DNA of 64,000 nt from Spirosoma lacussanchae (GCF_005870035.1 NZ_SWJG01000004.1:1-64000), one strand, 5' to 3'. Positions 15,584 through 24,450 are shown, numbered from the stretch's first letter. The notes: generated from the letters alone by a model not told the origin. Numbers and translations are program-made.

Positions 15584-16381
15584 TTACCAGGGCAGCTGCC
15601 CGTTGGTGGCATCATCCCAGGCTTTGGTCAGCCCGAGCAGGTCTTCACAGATAGCTCGGGTGTCGGGAGCAAAATCAGCTTTGTAGTACATCCAGTGCAC
15701 GAAGTCCAGAAAGTCGGCCGCTGGGTGGCCTTTATGACGGCCGAAGTTGAGCAGTAACACACCGTCATTACTGTAGGTGAACTTACCGGATAAGTCGGCC
15801 GCTTTACAGCCGTAATTGGTGTAAACGGCCAGTTCCTCCACTGTAGAGGGCAGATCCGGGTAGCGTTGAAGCTGGGCCGCAAAGACGGCGAATGTCGCTT
15901 TACAGTCAACCATGGCATTGTGAGCATTGGGTAGCTCTTCATCGCAATAGAAGCGAACGGCATTGGCCAGGTTACGGGGCTCCCGTATTTTGAATAGGTT
16001 GCCTACGTCGATCATATGGAACATGCCCGTGTGAATCTGAATACCGATACGAGCAAATTCGGCGGCCAGGAGCGGGATGTCAAACCAGTTGGAGTTAAAG
16101 CCAGCCAGATCGCAACCGGCCATGAACTCAAATACTTCGCCGGCGATATCGGCAAAGGCAGGGGCATCACGGACGTGCTCGTCAAGGATCCCGTGGATCT
16201 GGGAGCTGGCTACGGGTATAGGGATGGTTGGGTTGACCAGTTTACTATACTGATCGACATCGCCCCCTTCAGAAGACGGGTAGAGCTTGGCCAGAGCGAT
16301 TTGTACGATGCGATCGTTATCGCGGTCGAGGCCTGTTGTTTCGAGGTCTAAGAAGACCAACGGACGGGTTAGATTGAGCAT
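15584..16381 (-). CDS. DEDDh 3'-5' exonuclease (DnaQ/epsilon-like)
   Basis: A 265-residue protein with the three Exo motifs: FLDLETTG (residues 10-17), GFNSNWFDIPLL (about 94-105) and NAHNAMVDCKAT (about 153-164), plus the usual IHGI. The C-terminal about 80 residues add a NFGRHKGHPAADF segment found in many DnaQ-like phage and host exonucleases. It may proofread, trim ends or degrade ssDNA. No DNA polymerase is encoded in the visible prophage, so it may work with the host replicase and the phage clamp. Confidence 0.88.
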   Translation of the reverse strand: MLNLTRPLVFLDLETTGLDRDNDRIVQIALAKLYPSSEGGDVDQYSKLVNPTIPIPVASSQIHGILDEHVRDAPAFADIAGEVFEFMAGCDLAGFNSNWFDIPLLAAEFARIGIQIHTGMFHMIDVGNLFKIREPRNLANAVRFYCDEELPNAHNAMVDCKATFAVFAAQLQRYPDLPSTVEELAVYTNYGCKAADLSGKFTYSNDGVLLLNFGRHKGHPAADFLDFVHWMYYKADFAPDTRAICEDLLGLTKAWDDATNGQLPW

Positions 16382-16392
16382 TGAGCGCGAGG

Positions 16393-16617
16393 TTAGTCGA
16401 TCAATTGACCGGTGAGCGGGTGAACTATTGGTCCTGTTGACTGACTGACAAAGAACAGATCAACAGCATCTGACCGTTGACTTAGCGTCAGTTTTCCCAA
16501 GCCAGTAGCCGGGCTATTTTGTATCCGAATTGCCCCTGATTCGAGCGGAACAATGATAAATTGGCCAACGTGAATCTTGCCAGCCTTATCTACTCGTACC
16601 TTCTTTACAGACATCAT
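16393..16617 (-). CDS. Small phage protein of unknown function
   Basis: A 74-residue protein, MMSVKKVRVDKAGKIHVGQF..., with alternating beta-strand pattern and no cysteines or membrane segment. It lies 11 bases upstream of the exonuclease start and is likely co-transcribed. The second Met could also be the start. Function unknown. Confidence 0.5.
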   Translation of the reverse strand: MMSVKKVRVDKAGKIHVGQFIIVPLESGAIRIQNSPATGLGKLTLSQRSDAVDLFFVSQSTGPIVHPLTGQLID

Positions 16618-16626
16618 ATTACTGGT

Positions 16627-16812
16627 TTATAATTGAATTCGATTCAATACATATTTGAGCATTGCCAGGCATAGACCCAGGCATGAGCCAACGATCCGGG
16701 CCGGGCGAACGCGTTGGTAGGGATAAGTCATCCGGTTAATCACTAATGGGATCAGGCAGATCAGCAGGACGATCAGGAGTTGAGCCAATGAGGCATGTGG
16801 ATAGTGTTTCAT
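16627..16812 (-). CDS. Small membrane protein of unknown function
   Basis: A 61-residue protein with an N-terminal hydrophobic helix (about residues 9-25, LAQLLIVLLICLIPLVI) and a second weaker one (about 40-56), joined by a basic loop. Sits between the primase-helicase and small genes of the early operon. Could be a membrane anchor or lysis/exclusion peptide; nothing specific is seen. Confidence 0.45.
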   Translation of the reverse strand: MKHYPHASLAQLLIVLLICLIPLVINRMTYPYQRVRPARIVGSCLGLCLAMLKYVLNRIQL

Positions 16813-16826
16813 GGTATGGAGTAGGT

Positions 16827-19037
16827 TTATCCCTCTAGGACGACCTCATAGGCATAGTAGCGTTTACTACCTTCGCCACGATATCGTTTTTTCTCAAAGC
16901 CCATGGCGGCCAATTCACGGCCGATCAGGGCTTCGGAAAGCTTTCGGTTGTTGGCTTTGTTTTCCAGGTAAGTCATAATTTTTACAGCGCTGAGCCGCTG
17001 CACATCCTCGCCACCTGCACCGGTCGGCATGCGAACGTATTCAACCAGCAGGTTGTGCTCAGTTGAATAATCCTCGAAGCCGTTTACCTCCTCAGCAATG
17101 CGATCCATTTCGGCCCGGGTTAAATGATGCCGCTCTCCCGCCATGTAAGCGTGATAGGCTTCCATCAGCAGGTCCGTTTTATCGACAGCGTTATAGAGCT
17201 CATGATTAACGGAGGTGACGTTGATGGCCACAATTTTTCGGTTATTGTCCGGGTCGGCAATGATCTGGGTCGGATTGGAGGTCCCACACATCAGGGCAAG
17301 CCGACGACGTTTGACAAAGGCTTTTCCGTAGGGTTCACGGAGCGTGAACCGATCAATCGATGCGTATCCTTTTAGCGTCTCGGGGTCTTTGACCGTCTTG
17401 CCCTTCCATTCGTCATTGAAGGTGATCAGGTTCTCGCACATGAGCATATCGGTATCTTTACCCACCGGCCAGGTTGTTTCGGCAAAATACTTATGATGAA
17501 GCTCCCGGGGCAGGAGCCGCCGAAACCATTCGGTTTTGCCCGACCCTTTTTTACCCGTCAGCACGAGTACGAGGGGGCAGTGCTCGTCAAAGATGGACGA
17601 GATAAGCCCCAGCAGCCACTTGCGAATTATGAACTCTGCATAATCGGGGAAGAACGAATCGTCTTCAAGCCCGGTGGACGTTTCAATCGACTCGGCAAGC
17701 GCTTTGATGCAGCCGGTTGGCCGGCGATGGCGATGCTCAGTGAAAAAGTCTTTGAGGGGGTTATAGGTCTTGGTAAATGATGAATGAATCAGCTTATTAA
17801 CCATCTTGTCGGTGACCTTTTCGCCCAGCACTTTGACCGAATGAATCCAGATGCTGTTAAAATCATCGTCGACCAGACCGTGCCCCTCTTCATCCTCAAT
17901 GTAGCGGGTAATTTCGTTCCGACGCATGGGGTATTCCTTGTTGAGAAACAGCTCCAGCTGATCAAAAAGGGTTTCGCTAGTCTCAAAGGGTTCACTACTG
18001 GCATACACCTGATCAATGATCGGCTCGGCCGCTGTTCGCTCTGCGCCGTCGACCATCTTCAGCACGGTGTCCATGGCAGAGCTTTTTGAAACCTTCTGCT
18101 TTTTGGACATCGCGGCCACGCTGACGATCTCTCGGGTCTTCGGCGTCATGATATCCAGCCCCGCCAGTCGACAGTAGTAGTAAAACGTACTGATCGTAAT
18201 GCGGGCCGGCCGGGTATCAGTCAGGTATTTGAACTTCTTGTCGCAGTCGTCGCTGTTATAATCGGGGTGATACTGGCTGATCTCGTGGAAGTAGCTGCGG
18301 GCGCCATCTCCGTATTTGCTGATCAGGGCCCAGCCGACCTTATACCATTCGTTGTAGCCAGGTGCAATGTCGATCCCCCGGGCGTGGATCTGATCGAGGA
18401 TGTGCTTCAGATCATCTTCAGTATCGATGAAGCTGGTCTTTTTTACCTCTTTCTTTTCCTTCCTGGGGTACTTATTGAACAGCTTCGCCTTGGGGTTGTG
18501 GTATAGATCCGGATCGTGGGAGATATAGCGCAGGCGGTTAATATTCGACGACGATGGGTCAAACTCTTTACCCACCAGGCCGTAGTTGCTGATCATATAG
18601 TCAGCAATCCCCTGGAAGGATTCAGCCCAGCGGCCCGAATCGATTCTAAAGATCACGCAGAGCCCTTTCCCCCCGATCGAGACAAAAACGGCATATACGT
18701 ACGGATCCTGGCTCAGCTGAAACCGGATCGCTTCGGTGCGTTCGTTGAGGTGATCCAGATCGGCCGCCAGCAGTCCCGAGGCCTCCCGGAGATTATTGAT
18801 TTCTTTCTTTCCTGTGAAGGTTCCGCCGATGGTTACGCACTCCGAAAGCGACTTTCGTCGATCGTACTCTTTTTTATCGTCGAGGGCTTCCCGAACCCAT
18901 TCGGCATGCCGTTTCCAGCGAGCGCCTGAGCGGATCCCGTCGAAGAAGTCCTGCACCGTGATATCTACCCCCTCAACTGTCGATCTATCTTTATAATGGC
19001 CAATCAGCCGGGTTTCGGTGGTGTTACTCATTGTCAT
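16827..19037 (-). CDS. Primase/VirE-type replicative helicase
   Basis: A 736-residue protein. The N-terminal part (about 1-180) matches the BT4734/VirE N-terminal type of Bacteroidota elements, with primase-like GGKGLCVIFRID and NINRLRYISHDPD segments. Residues about 215-300 resemble the PriCT-2 domain (GYNEWYKVGWALISKYGDG). The C-terminal half is a VirE/D5-like P-loop ATPase: Walker A LTGKKGSGKTEW (Lys501), FNDEWKGK as Walker B, and CGTSNP-type sensor. It probably primes and unwinds phage DNA, likely starting at the adjacent iteron region. A second Met at residue 3 is an alternative start. Confidence 0.85.
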   Translation of the reverse strand: MTMSNTTETRLIGHYKDRSTVEGVDITVQDFFDGIRSGARWKRHAEWVREALDDKKEYDRRKSLSECVTIGGTFTGKKEINNLREASGLLAADLDHLNERTEAIRFQLSQDPYVYAVFVSIGGKGLCVIFRIDSGRWAESFQGIADYMISNYGLVGKEFDPSSSNINRLRYISHDPDLYHNPKAKLFNKYPRKEKKEVKKTSFIDTEDDLKHILDQIHARGIDIAPGYNEWYKVGWALISKYGDGARSYFHEISQYHPDYNSDDCDKKFKYLTDTRPARITISTFYYYCRLAGLDIMTPKTREIVSVAAMSKKQKVSKSSAMDTVLKMVDGAERTAAEPIIDQVYASSEPFETSETLFDQLELFLNKEYPMRRNEITRYIEDEEGHGLVDDDFNSIWIHSVKVLGEKVTDKMVNKLIHSSFTKTYNPLKDFFTEHRHRRPTGCIKALAESIETSTGLEDDSFFPDYAEFIIRKWLLGLISSIFDEHCPLVLVLTGKKGSGKTEWFRRLLPRELHHKYFAETTWPVGKDTDMLMCENLITFNDEWKGKTVKDPETLKGYASIDRFTLREPYGKAFVKRRRLALMCGTSNPTQIIADPDNNRKIVAINVTSVNHELYNAVDKTDLLMEAYHAYMAGERHHLTRAEMDRIAEEVNGFEDYSTEHNLLVEYVRMPTGAGGEDVQRLSAVKIMTYLENKANNRKLSEALIGRELAAMGFEKKRYRGEGSKRYYAYEVVLEG

Positions 19038-19049
19038 AGGTTGAGTGGG

Positions 19050-19412
19050 TTACTCGAAGGATAAGCGTGTCTGGGCTAATGATGCCCGATATTGTTTGAT
19101 GGCTTCCTTCAGCTTACGGTGCCCTTTACGAGTGGCTGCATCGGGCCATTTTTCGTAATGGGTGGCATGCCGAAACCCGTTATCGAGAGCGGCCAACAGA
19201 GCCGAGTGGCGATCCGGATAGGCCTTTCGATACTCATTGTAGCCAGCTGCTGAAGAAGACCCTCCATCATGGATATCCCACTGATAGCCATACACCCAAC
19301 TGCCGTCGGGGATCTGGGCCAGCTTGACGAGGCCAATGTCTTTCCCGGCCCTGTGTACCTCCAGAACTTCTGGATTTTCACACATACCGTTTTTGTTGAA
19401 GACGAAACTCAT
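19050..19412 (-). CDS. Phage protein of unknown function
   Basis: A 120-residue protein starting MSFVFNKNGMCENPEVLEVH; this ATG overlaps the helicase stop as ATGA, so I prefer it to the longer in-frame start. Contains DGSWVYGYQWDIHDGGSSSA and a helical C terminus (HRKLKEAIKQYRASLAQ). Proteins with such a WxYGYxW core followed by many small residues occur beside phage helicases, but I cannot name a function. Confidence 0.6.
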   Translation of the reverse strand: MSFVFNKNGMCENPEVLEVHRAGKDIGLVKLAQIPDGSWVYGYQWDIHDGGSSSAAGYNEYRKAYPDRHSALLAALDNGFRHATHYEKWPDAATRKGHRKLKEAIKQYRASLAQTRLSFE

Positions 19413-20959
19413 ACGAGTTGTGCGTTTACAGGTGGATTCCATTGTTGTCGCATGACCCAGCCCCGTTTATAGCCCTTCAGTTGGGCAACCTGCTGGATCT
19501 GTTCCAGGAACTCCTCTTCGGACTGGCACCGGTCGTTGATCTTATACAGGAGCCAGCCCGCCTTGTACCCTTTGACTTCCTGAATTTCCAGCAGCGTCTC
19601 GACAGGCAGTGACGGGATGGTATCCGGACGGTTGAGCCTGATCAGCTCTTTCACCCGTTCTGGCGAAAATTTGGGCTGGGGTACCATATCGGGGGTTACC
19701 TCGACGAACTCCTCCGCTTCTGCATAGGTCTTTTCTTTCTGGGGGAACTCGTAACCGCATTTGGGGCACTGACGGCTCGACAGGGGCACGATCGCATCGC
19801 AGGCATCACAGACTTTCGCCGGCGCAACATCGACCTTATCCGACTTCTTTCGGGTCTGGTTCCAGATACTGCCCCAGTCGCGTTCAGCTTCCCACAGACC
19901 GAGCTCAGTCCAGTTATCGCCCATATCCAGAATGATGAAATTTGGCTTGCCTGGCGCTACTCGCGACCCACGGCCGCAGCTCTGCAACCAAAGACTGACC
20001 GACGTGGTCGCCCGGTTCATGATGATGCAGCGCGTTGTTGGATCGTCGAAACCAGCATTCAGGATCCCGACATTACAGATGACCGGATACTCCCCCTGCT
20101 TATAGCCCTTCAAGATGCGATCGCGCTTGTGCGAATCAGTTGTGCCATCGACGTGCCTGGCCCCGATGCCCGCATCGTTAAACATCTGGGTCACTTCCAG
20201 GCTGTGGGCAACGTTGACATTGAAGATGATCGTCTTCATGGGGTGGCCATCGTTGTATTTGGCGCAGGCCTCCTGATATCGCTGCAGCAAACCAGTGTAC
20301 ACCTGTCGCCCCCCAAAGACCGACATCTGGGACTCGTCCGAATAGTCGCCGGTCTTATCCCGCTGCAACTTCGAGCGGTCGATCTTGGCACCGTAGGTAA
20401 TGGGCGTCGATAGGTAGCCGGCCGCAATGAGATCCGCGATCTGAACCTGATTGACCAGGGCCTGGTAATAGTTTGACAACGGATCAGACTTCGACGCGCT
20501 TAAGGGGGTTGCGGTAGCGCCAATGACAAACGTCGATGGCTTGAAGCGGGCAAACAGTTTGGCGAAATTCCCGTAATGGCATTCGTCGATAATGACCAGG
20601 GTCATGTCCAGCAGCCAGGGCATTTTATCGATACGCTTGAAATAGGTCTCGATCATGCCGACATAGCAGCGGGCCCGAGGGTTGATGCGTTTGTTATCGG
20701 CAGTAATCTGTTCGAACCGAATGCCGAAGGCGGCCAGTGTACCGCCTGCCTGGGTCAGCAGCTCGATTCGATTGGTCAGGATCAGCACTTTGTTCTCGAT
20801 CCGTTTGGCCAGCGTCTGTTGCGTCAGGGAGCTGAACATTACAGTCTTGCCGGCACCGGTCGGGGCGCAGAGAATGACTCGTCTGGCCAAAGCCTGGAAA
20901 TGCACCCGGATGCTGTTCAGGCAATCTTCCTGGTAGGGGCGCAGGGTGATCGGAGTCAT
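19409..20959 (-). CDS. SF2 DEAD/DEAH-box helicase with zinc ribbon
   Basis: A 516-residue protein. It opens with a Q-like LRPYQEDCLNSIR, then Walker A APTGAGKT (about 32-39), DECH (about 126-129), GATATP (about 149-154), and motif VI as QSCGRGSR. RecA-like domain 2 spans about residues 225-370. A CxxC...CxxC zinc ribbon (CDAC, CPKC) lies at about residues 392-412, followed by a C-terminal tail with two KGYKxGW repeats. Phage helicases of this kind unwind DNA or restart forks. It belongs to the early replication operon. Confidence 0.9.
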   Translation of the reverse strand: MTPITLRPYQEDCLNSIRVHFQALARRVILCAPTGAGKTVMFSSLTQQTLAKRIENKVLILTNRIELLTQAGGTLAAFGIRFEQITADNKRINPRARCYVGMIETYFKRIDKMPWLLDMTLVIIDECHYGNFAKLFARFKPSTFVIGATATPLSASKSDPLSNYYQALVNQVQIADLIAAGYLSTPITYGAKIDRSKLQRDKTGDYSDESQMSVFGGRQVYTGLLQRYQEACAKYNDGHPMKTIIFNVNVAHSLEVTQMFNDAGIGARHVDGTTDSHKRDRILKGYKQGEYPVICNVGILNAGFDDPTTRCIIMNRATTSVSLWLQSCGRGSRVAPGKPNFIILDMGDNWTELGLWEAERDWGSIWNQTRKKSDKVDVAPAKVCDACDAIVPLSSRQCPKCGYEFPQKEKTYAEAEEFVEVTPDMVPQPKFSPERVKELIRLNRPDTIPSLPVETLLEIQEVKGYKAGWLLYKINDRCQSEEEFLEQIQQVAQLKGYKRGWVMRQQWNPPVNAQLV

Positions 20960-20960
20960 A

Positions 20961-21356
20961 TTAGGGCTTCTCGATAGCGGCTGTAAGCAGTGCGAAATAG
21001 ATATGTTCCTCGTCGGCGAATGTCGAGTCAGGCGCTACCGGTATTTTGATCATTTTCTCATGTTTAGGGAACTGAGCCCGAAACAGGTTGACCAACCCTC
21101 CGAAGGAGAATGCCAGCGACTGATCAGTGCCGGCGGCTGGCTTAAGGGTGAAGCCTCGCAATGACCGGGCGATGTACCAGTCTTTTCCGTGTTTCTCATC
21201 CTGGCCAATGATGATCATATCGCCCGCCTGCACTTTCAGCAGGTCGACCAGTGGCTTATTGATCTTAAGAATGTTGCCCGTTGAGATTGAAAACATGGGC
21301 CGGGGTGAGGGCTTGACCTTTTCAAACGACTCAGCCGTATAGAAAGTGAGTTTCAT
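20961..21356 (-). CDS. Phage protein of unknown function
   Basis: A 131-residue protein with a beta-rich N terminus (FSISTGNILKINKPLVDLL, then VQAGDMIIIGQDEKHGKDWY), reminiscent of AbrB-like or single-strand-binding beta folds, but no clear family. It lies one base upstream of the helicase start, in the same operon. An SSB-like role is a guess from context. Confidence 0.55.
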   Translation of the reverse strand: MKLTFYTAESFEKVKPSPRPMFSISTGNILKINKPLVDLLKVQAGDMIIIGQDEKHGKDWYIARSLRGFTLKPAAGTDQSLAFSFGGLVNLFRAQFPKHEKMIKIPVAPDSTFADEEHIYFALLTAAIEKP

Positions 21357-21369
21357 ATTGGGAGACGGT

Positions 21370-21645
21370 TTACGTGTGAAGGCTATTGATTTGATCGATC
21401 AGGGCACGTCGAAGCGGAGATGTCAGGCGGTCGTCGAAGTGGTTGAGGGCCCATACCAACCACTTCGACGTAGTGACCGTTGACAGGAGCTGGCCTTTGA
21501 AGCGGCCGCACAGTAGGCGATAATCGGAACCGGTCCAGCTACGCCGGTAGTTTCTGCGCAGCACCGGACCGGCATAGCAAAACATCCGGTCCGGGTCGCG
21601 TGTGAAGGTTTCGTCGTCTGGCTGGGAGGGCCTGACCACTGGCAT
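21370..21645 (-). CDS. Small basic phage protein of unknown function
   Basis: A 91-residue Arg- and Trp-rich protein. Its start overlaps the last base of the clamp stop codon, supporting coupled translation. The middle SDYRLLCGRFKGQLLSTVTT and TSKWLVWALNHFDDR look folded. It could be a clamp-interacting or DNA-binding partner; no motif proves it. Confidence 0.5.
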   Translation of the reverse strand: MPVVRPSQPDDETFTRDPDRMFCYAGPVLRRNYRRSWTGSDYRLLCGRFKGQLLSTVTTSKWLVWALNHFDDRLTSPLRRALIDQINSLHT

Positions 21646-22829
21646 CAGGCGTATGCATTAAGCAGTGCCGGCATTAGCACGGACGTATGTTGATCATTAT
21701 CGCCAAATAGTAAGGCAGCCCTGTTGGGTGTGGAGAAACTGAAACGAATCTGGTCGCCTTGCAGGTGATTCAGTGTACTTAGTAGATGCTTCCCATTGAA
21801 TCCAATCTCAAACGGATCCCCCTCGTAGTCATAGTTGGGAATTACCTCAATCCCTTCGTTGGAGTAATCGAGATCTTCAGCGCCAATCTGCAAGCCTACG
21901 TCAACATTCCAGGTCAAACGGATTTGCAACGTAGTCCGGTTAGCCACAAGCATTACCCTGTTAACAGCTTGGACTATCTCGTCTTTTTGTACGGTCATTT
22001 CGAGGGTATTGTTGACCGGAATAGCGTTTTCATAGTCAGGGAAACGCTCATCAATCAGACGGGCTTCGATGGTTTTATTACCCATTTTAACAACTGCTTT
22101 GAGCGGTGTTAGAGTAATCTCCAGATCATCGCCCACTCCCTCGCCGATTAGCTTGATTAGCATCAGAACGAACTTTTTAGGGAGCAATGCTTCAATCGAC
22201 TCAACATTGACCGACGAAATGATGTATCGATTGAGTTGCATGAGGTTCGTACTGGCCAATTTCATTCCCTCATTGGATATCCTCATGCACACAGCCGTCG
22301 TGGCGGGTCTTAGCTCGTCATTTGTGGTAGAGTACCCAGTGCTAATCAGACCCTGATGAAAGTCTGCCAGATCGTCTCCCGACAGTATCATATTCACTGC
22401 TTTGCCTTTATTATCATTTTTTCCACTTGGGAAATCGATTGGATCTTCACCTACGAGCTTATACGTGCTCTGGTCGGTGAGAATCCTGTGGGCAAAAGCT
22501 TCGTCTTTTCTCCCGATCGATACGAACATGGGTTGGTTTCCGAGCTGACCGACCAGCTTAGAGAATAGGTCAAAGGGCAATAGGAACAGCTCGCCGTCAG
22601 CGCCGATCGAGAACGATTCGCAAGGGACATCGATGCGCATAGTCTGCTGCAGATCGGACGTCGTAAGCGTTGCCTGGTCGTCTTTGACGTAAACTTTTAC
22701 GTTGTCAAGCACGGGGACGATCGGATTAGGATTGACCGCGGCTGATACAAAGCTGAGGGCCTTTTTAAGCGCAGATGCCGCAAAGAGCACCCGAGGACCG
22801 CTTTGAGCGGCCTGTTTTTTCTTAGCCAT
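21645..22829 (-). CDS. dnaN: DNA polymerase III beta sliding clamp homologue
   Basis: A 394-residue DnaN-type clamp. Landmarks: NPNPIVPVLDNVKVYV (about 33-48), TTSDLQQTMRI, ARLIDERFPDYENAIP (about 240-255), IGFNGKHLLSTLNHL (about 345-359), and the C-terminal VLMPALLNAYA that matches the MPMRL end of host clamps. The ring tethers polymerase and repair proteins to DNA. A phage copy without a phage polymerase suggests it redirects host Pol III or competes with the host clamp. It is about 20 residues longer than common clamps, with a Lys-rich N terminus. Confidence 0.88.
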   Translation of the reverse strand: MAKKKQAAQSGPRVLFAASALKKALSFVSAAVNPNPIVPVLDNVKVYVKDDQATLTTSDLQQTMRIDVPCESFSIGADGELFLLPFDLFSKLVGQLGNQPMFVSIGRKDEAFAHRILTDQSTYKLVGEDPIDFPSGKNDNKGKAVNMILSGDDLADFHQGLISTGYSTTNDELRPATTAVCMRISNEGMKLASTNLMQLNRYIISSVNVESIEALLPKKFVLMLIKLIGEGVGDDLEITLTPLKAVVKMGNKTIEARLIDERFPDYENAIPVNNTLEMTVQKDEIVQAVNRVMLVANRTTLQIRLTWNVDVGLQIGAEDLDYSNEGIEVIPNYDYEGDPFEIGFNGKHLLSTLNHLQGDQIRFSFSTPNRAALLFGDNDQHTSVLMPALLNAYA

Positions 22830-22865
22830 GATAGAGATTGAGTTGAGCCTGACGATGAACCAGGA

Positions 22866-23051
22866 TTACAGAGAATGAATGATAGAAATCAGGCGATCGC
22901 CGAAAATCTGATACGCATTGATTAGCGCTGTTTCGAGTTTCGCGTGGGAGGATCCGTCGGCGTTGCGAACGGAGAATGTGAGGTCGGTAACCGTTATTTG
23001 GGGAATCGGTGTGTCACCGCCAAACAGATCGGGTGTGGGTTGGCTATTCAA
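22866..23051 (-). CDS. Small phage protein of unknown function
   Basis: A 61-residue protein, MNSQPTPDLFGGDTPIPQIT..., overlapping the 3' end of the RecT-like gene by 8 bases. The central FSVRNADGSSHAKLETALINA may form a beta-helix unit. The N-terminal DLFGG resembles a clamp-binding-type QLxLF motif only loosely. Function unknown. Confidence 0.45.
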   Translation of the reverse strand: MNSQPTPDLFGGDTPIPQITVTDLTFSVRNADGSSHAKLETALINAYQIFGDRLISIIHSL

Positions 23052-24006
23052 TGGGCACCTCCTCCCCTATAGCTTGCTGGGCCATTTCGGCCGCTTCAGG
23101 TGTAGCATAGAACCGCTTTGTTTCTTTATCGTAGTCGACACCTTGCTCTTCCGCCAGGGCGACCAGTCCACGAAACATCTTGATTTTTTCCTCCCGGTTC
23201 AGATTCGGGATTTTGCCCAGGGCTTCAGCTGCTTTATCATACGATTCAGGGCTATGCACCTGATCAGGATCGCTGACCATGAGTCCAACCGCTTTATTCC
23301 ATTCGTCGAGGGCCTTCATGAGCTCAGCACTTTCTTTCTTAGACATCTTCACCGGCTCCGCTGCTGGCTGGGTCGTTACTGTAGCCTCTACAGCTGCTGG
23401 TTGAATTCGTGCTTGATATTCATGCTCCTTTTCGTAGGGCTTCCGCCGTGACTCTACCACCTCTGCGGTCGTGTCCTGCACTACTGGCGCTTCTTCCAGC
23501 TCCCCCTCCGTATACACCGGGCCGCCAAACACATCAGGGCAGTGCCACTTGGCGCCGTTGGACATAGCCCGGTTAAACAGCATGTTTTTTGGGAAGTTTT
23601 TCCAGGTGGCTTTTTCCTGCCAGCCTCCCTTCTCCCGGTTCCACTCCATATTGATGTTAGCGGCTTTAGCCTCTGCCATGGTAAAGACCGATTCGCCAAT
23701 TACCTGGCCACCCTCCGTAAATTCAATCTGGCAGATCGTCGCATCGTGCTTGACAACCCGGTAGTTGTACTTTCCCGATCGCTTGATCAGGCTCGCGATC
23801 AGGCCGCCCCCCAGGGACGGCTTACCCTGAACGATGTGAATGCCTGACATGCTTTGAAAAGCGGGCAATCCCAGTTCAGCACCTGCCAGCACCTTCACGA
23901 ATGCTTTGGTCGCGTCGCTGGCATCTTTAAAATAGCCCGAGCTGGCCAGGCTTTGCGCAATGGTATGCACATCCGCAGGCGTTGTCGGTATCAATGATTG
24001 ATTCAT
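23044..24006 (-). CDS. RecT-like phage recombination/annealing protein
   Basis: A 320-residue protein. The N-terminal two thirds show a pattern typical of a phage family usually annotated as RecT-like: FVKVLAGAELGLPAFQSMSG, IHIVQGKPSLGGGLIASLIKR, SGKYNYRVVKHD, then WKNFPKNMLFNRAMSNGAKW and CPDVFGGPVYTEGEL. The C-terminal region is acidic and Glu/Ala-rich. It probably anneals ssDNA during recombination-dependent replication together with the exonuclease or nuclease genes nearby. The exact subfamily is uncertain, and the assignment as recombinase rests on family recall. Confidence 0.65.
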   Translation of the reverse strand: MNQSLIPTTPADVHTIAQSLASSGYFKDASDATKAFVKVLAGAELGLPAFQSMSGIHIVQGKPSLGGGLIASLIKRSGKYNYRVVKHDATICQIEFTEGGQVIGESVFTMAEAKAANINMEWNREKGGWQEKATWKNFPKNMLFNRAMSNGAKWHCPDVFGGPVYTEGELEEAPVVQDTTAEVVESRRKPYEKEHEYQARIQPAAVEATVTTQPAAEPVKMSKKESAELMKALDEWNKAVGLMVSDPDQVHSPESYDKAAEALGKIPNLNREEKIKMFRGLVALAEEQGVDYDKETKRFYATPEAAEMAQQAIGEEVPIE

Positions 24007-24010
24007 GATC

Positions 24011-24211
24011 TTAATAATTAGGATTGCAGATAACAGCCTTGTAGTCGCTGAGGAACATGAGCCCGCAGAAGAAGATGATGCTCACGCAGAGGATAGGGAT
24101 CAGGTAGTTTATGACCCAATCGTAAAGTCCCTGATTTTTCAAGCCAGCCACATCGCTAGGAATGCCCCCGTGACAAACGAGCTCAGTCTCCCGGCTACGC
24201 CCATCATCCAT
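24011..24211 (-). CDS. Small membrane protein with unusual start inside a hairpin loop
   Basis: A 66-residue frame with one strong transmembrane helix (about residues 35-55, ILCVSIIFFCGLMFL) and a short cytoplasmic tail. The ATG lies in the 14-nt loop of a 22-bp inverted repeat, inside the 3' end of the overlapping upstream gene. A TTG near 24146 could instead start a shorter protein just at the helix. Whether the long form is made is unclear. A role in exclusion or lysis is only a guess. Confidence 0.45.
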   Translation of the reverse strand: MDDGRSRETELVCHGGIPSDVAGLKNQGLYDWVINYLIPILCVSIIFFCGLMFLSDYKAVICNPNY

Positions 24212-24450
24212 GCATCGTGGGCGTAGCCGGGAGACTGAGGCACATTACCGAAGAATGTACGGATCAAAAACCGCGTGAACCGATTAGGCCGAAAGCTGTC
24301 TTCGTACTGGGCCTCTTTGAGTATCCAGCTGAGTTGATTAGCCTGTTGACGTTTATTGGGGCCGATCAGCCAGGCTGACATCGCCGGCCGTGAATTGAAT
24401 CGATCCAGTGCTTTTAGCTGTTCTATTCGTTTGATACGATTGTAATTCAT
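24139..24450 (-). CDS. Phage protein of unknown function
   Basis: A 103-residue protein, basic N terminus (MNYNRIKRIEQLKALDRF), a central helix, and a hydrophobic C terminus (LSSFVTGAFLAMWLA) that could be a membrane tail. It overlaps the gene upstream by four bases (ATGA). Codons about 71-90 lie within a perfect 22-bp inverted repeat, an odd constraint for a coding region. Confidence 0.5.
   Translation of the reverse strand: MNYNRIKRIEQLKALDRFNSRPAMSAWLIGPNKRQQANQLSWILKEAQYEDSFRPNRFTRFLIRTFFGNVPQSPGYAHDAWMMGVAGRLSSFVTGAFLAMWLA
24182..24239. repeat. Perfect 22-bp inverted repeat inside coding sequence
   Basis: Arms 24182-24203 and 24218-24239 (each containing CCCGGCTACGCCCA or its complement) are exact complements with a 14-nt loop. 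The loop contains ATGCAT and the start codon of the 66-residue membrane gene. In mRNA this is an extremely stable hairpin within the end of the 103-residue gene. No target-site duplication or transposase is seen, so it is not an obvious insertion element, though it could be a mobile REP-like unit. Confidence 0.85.
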
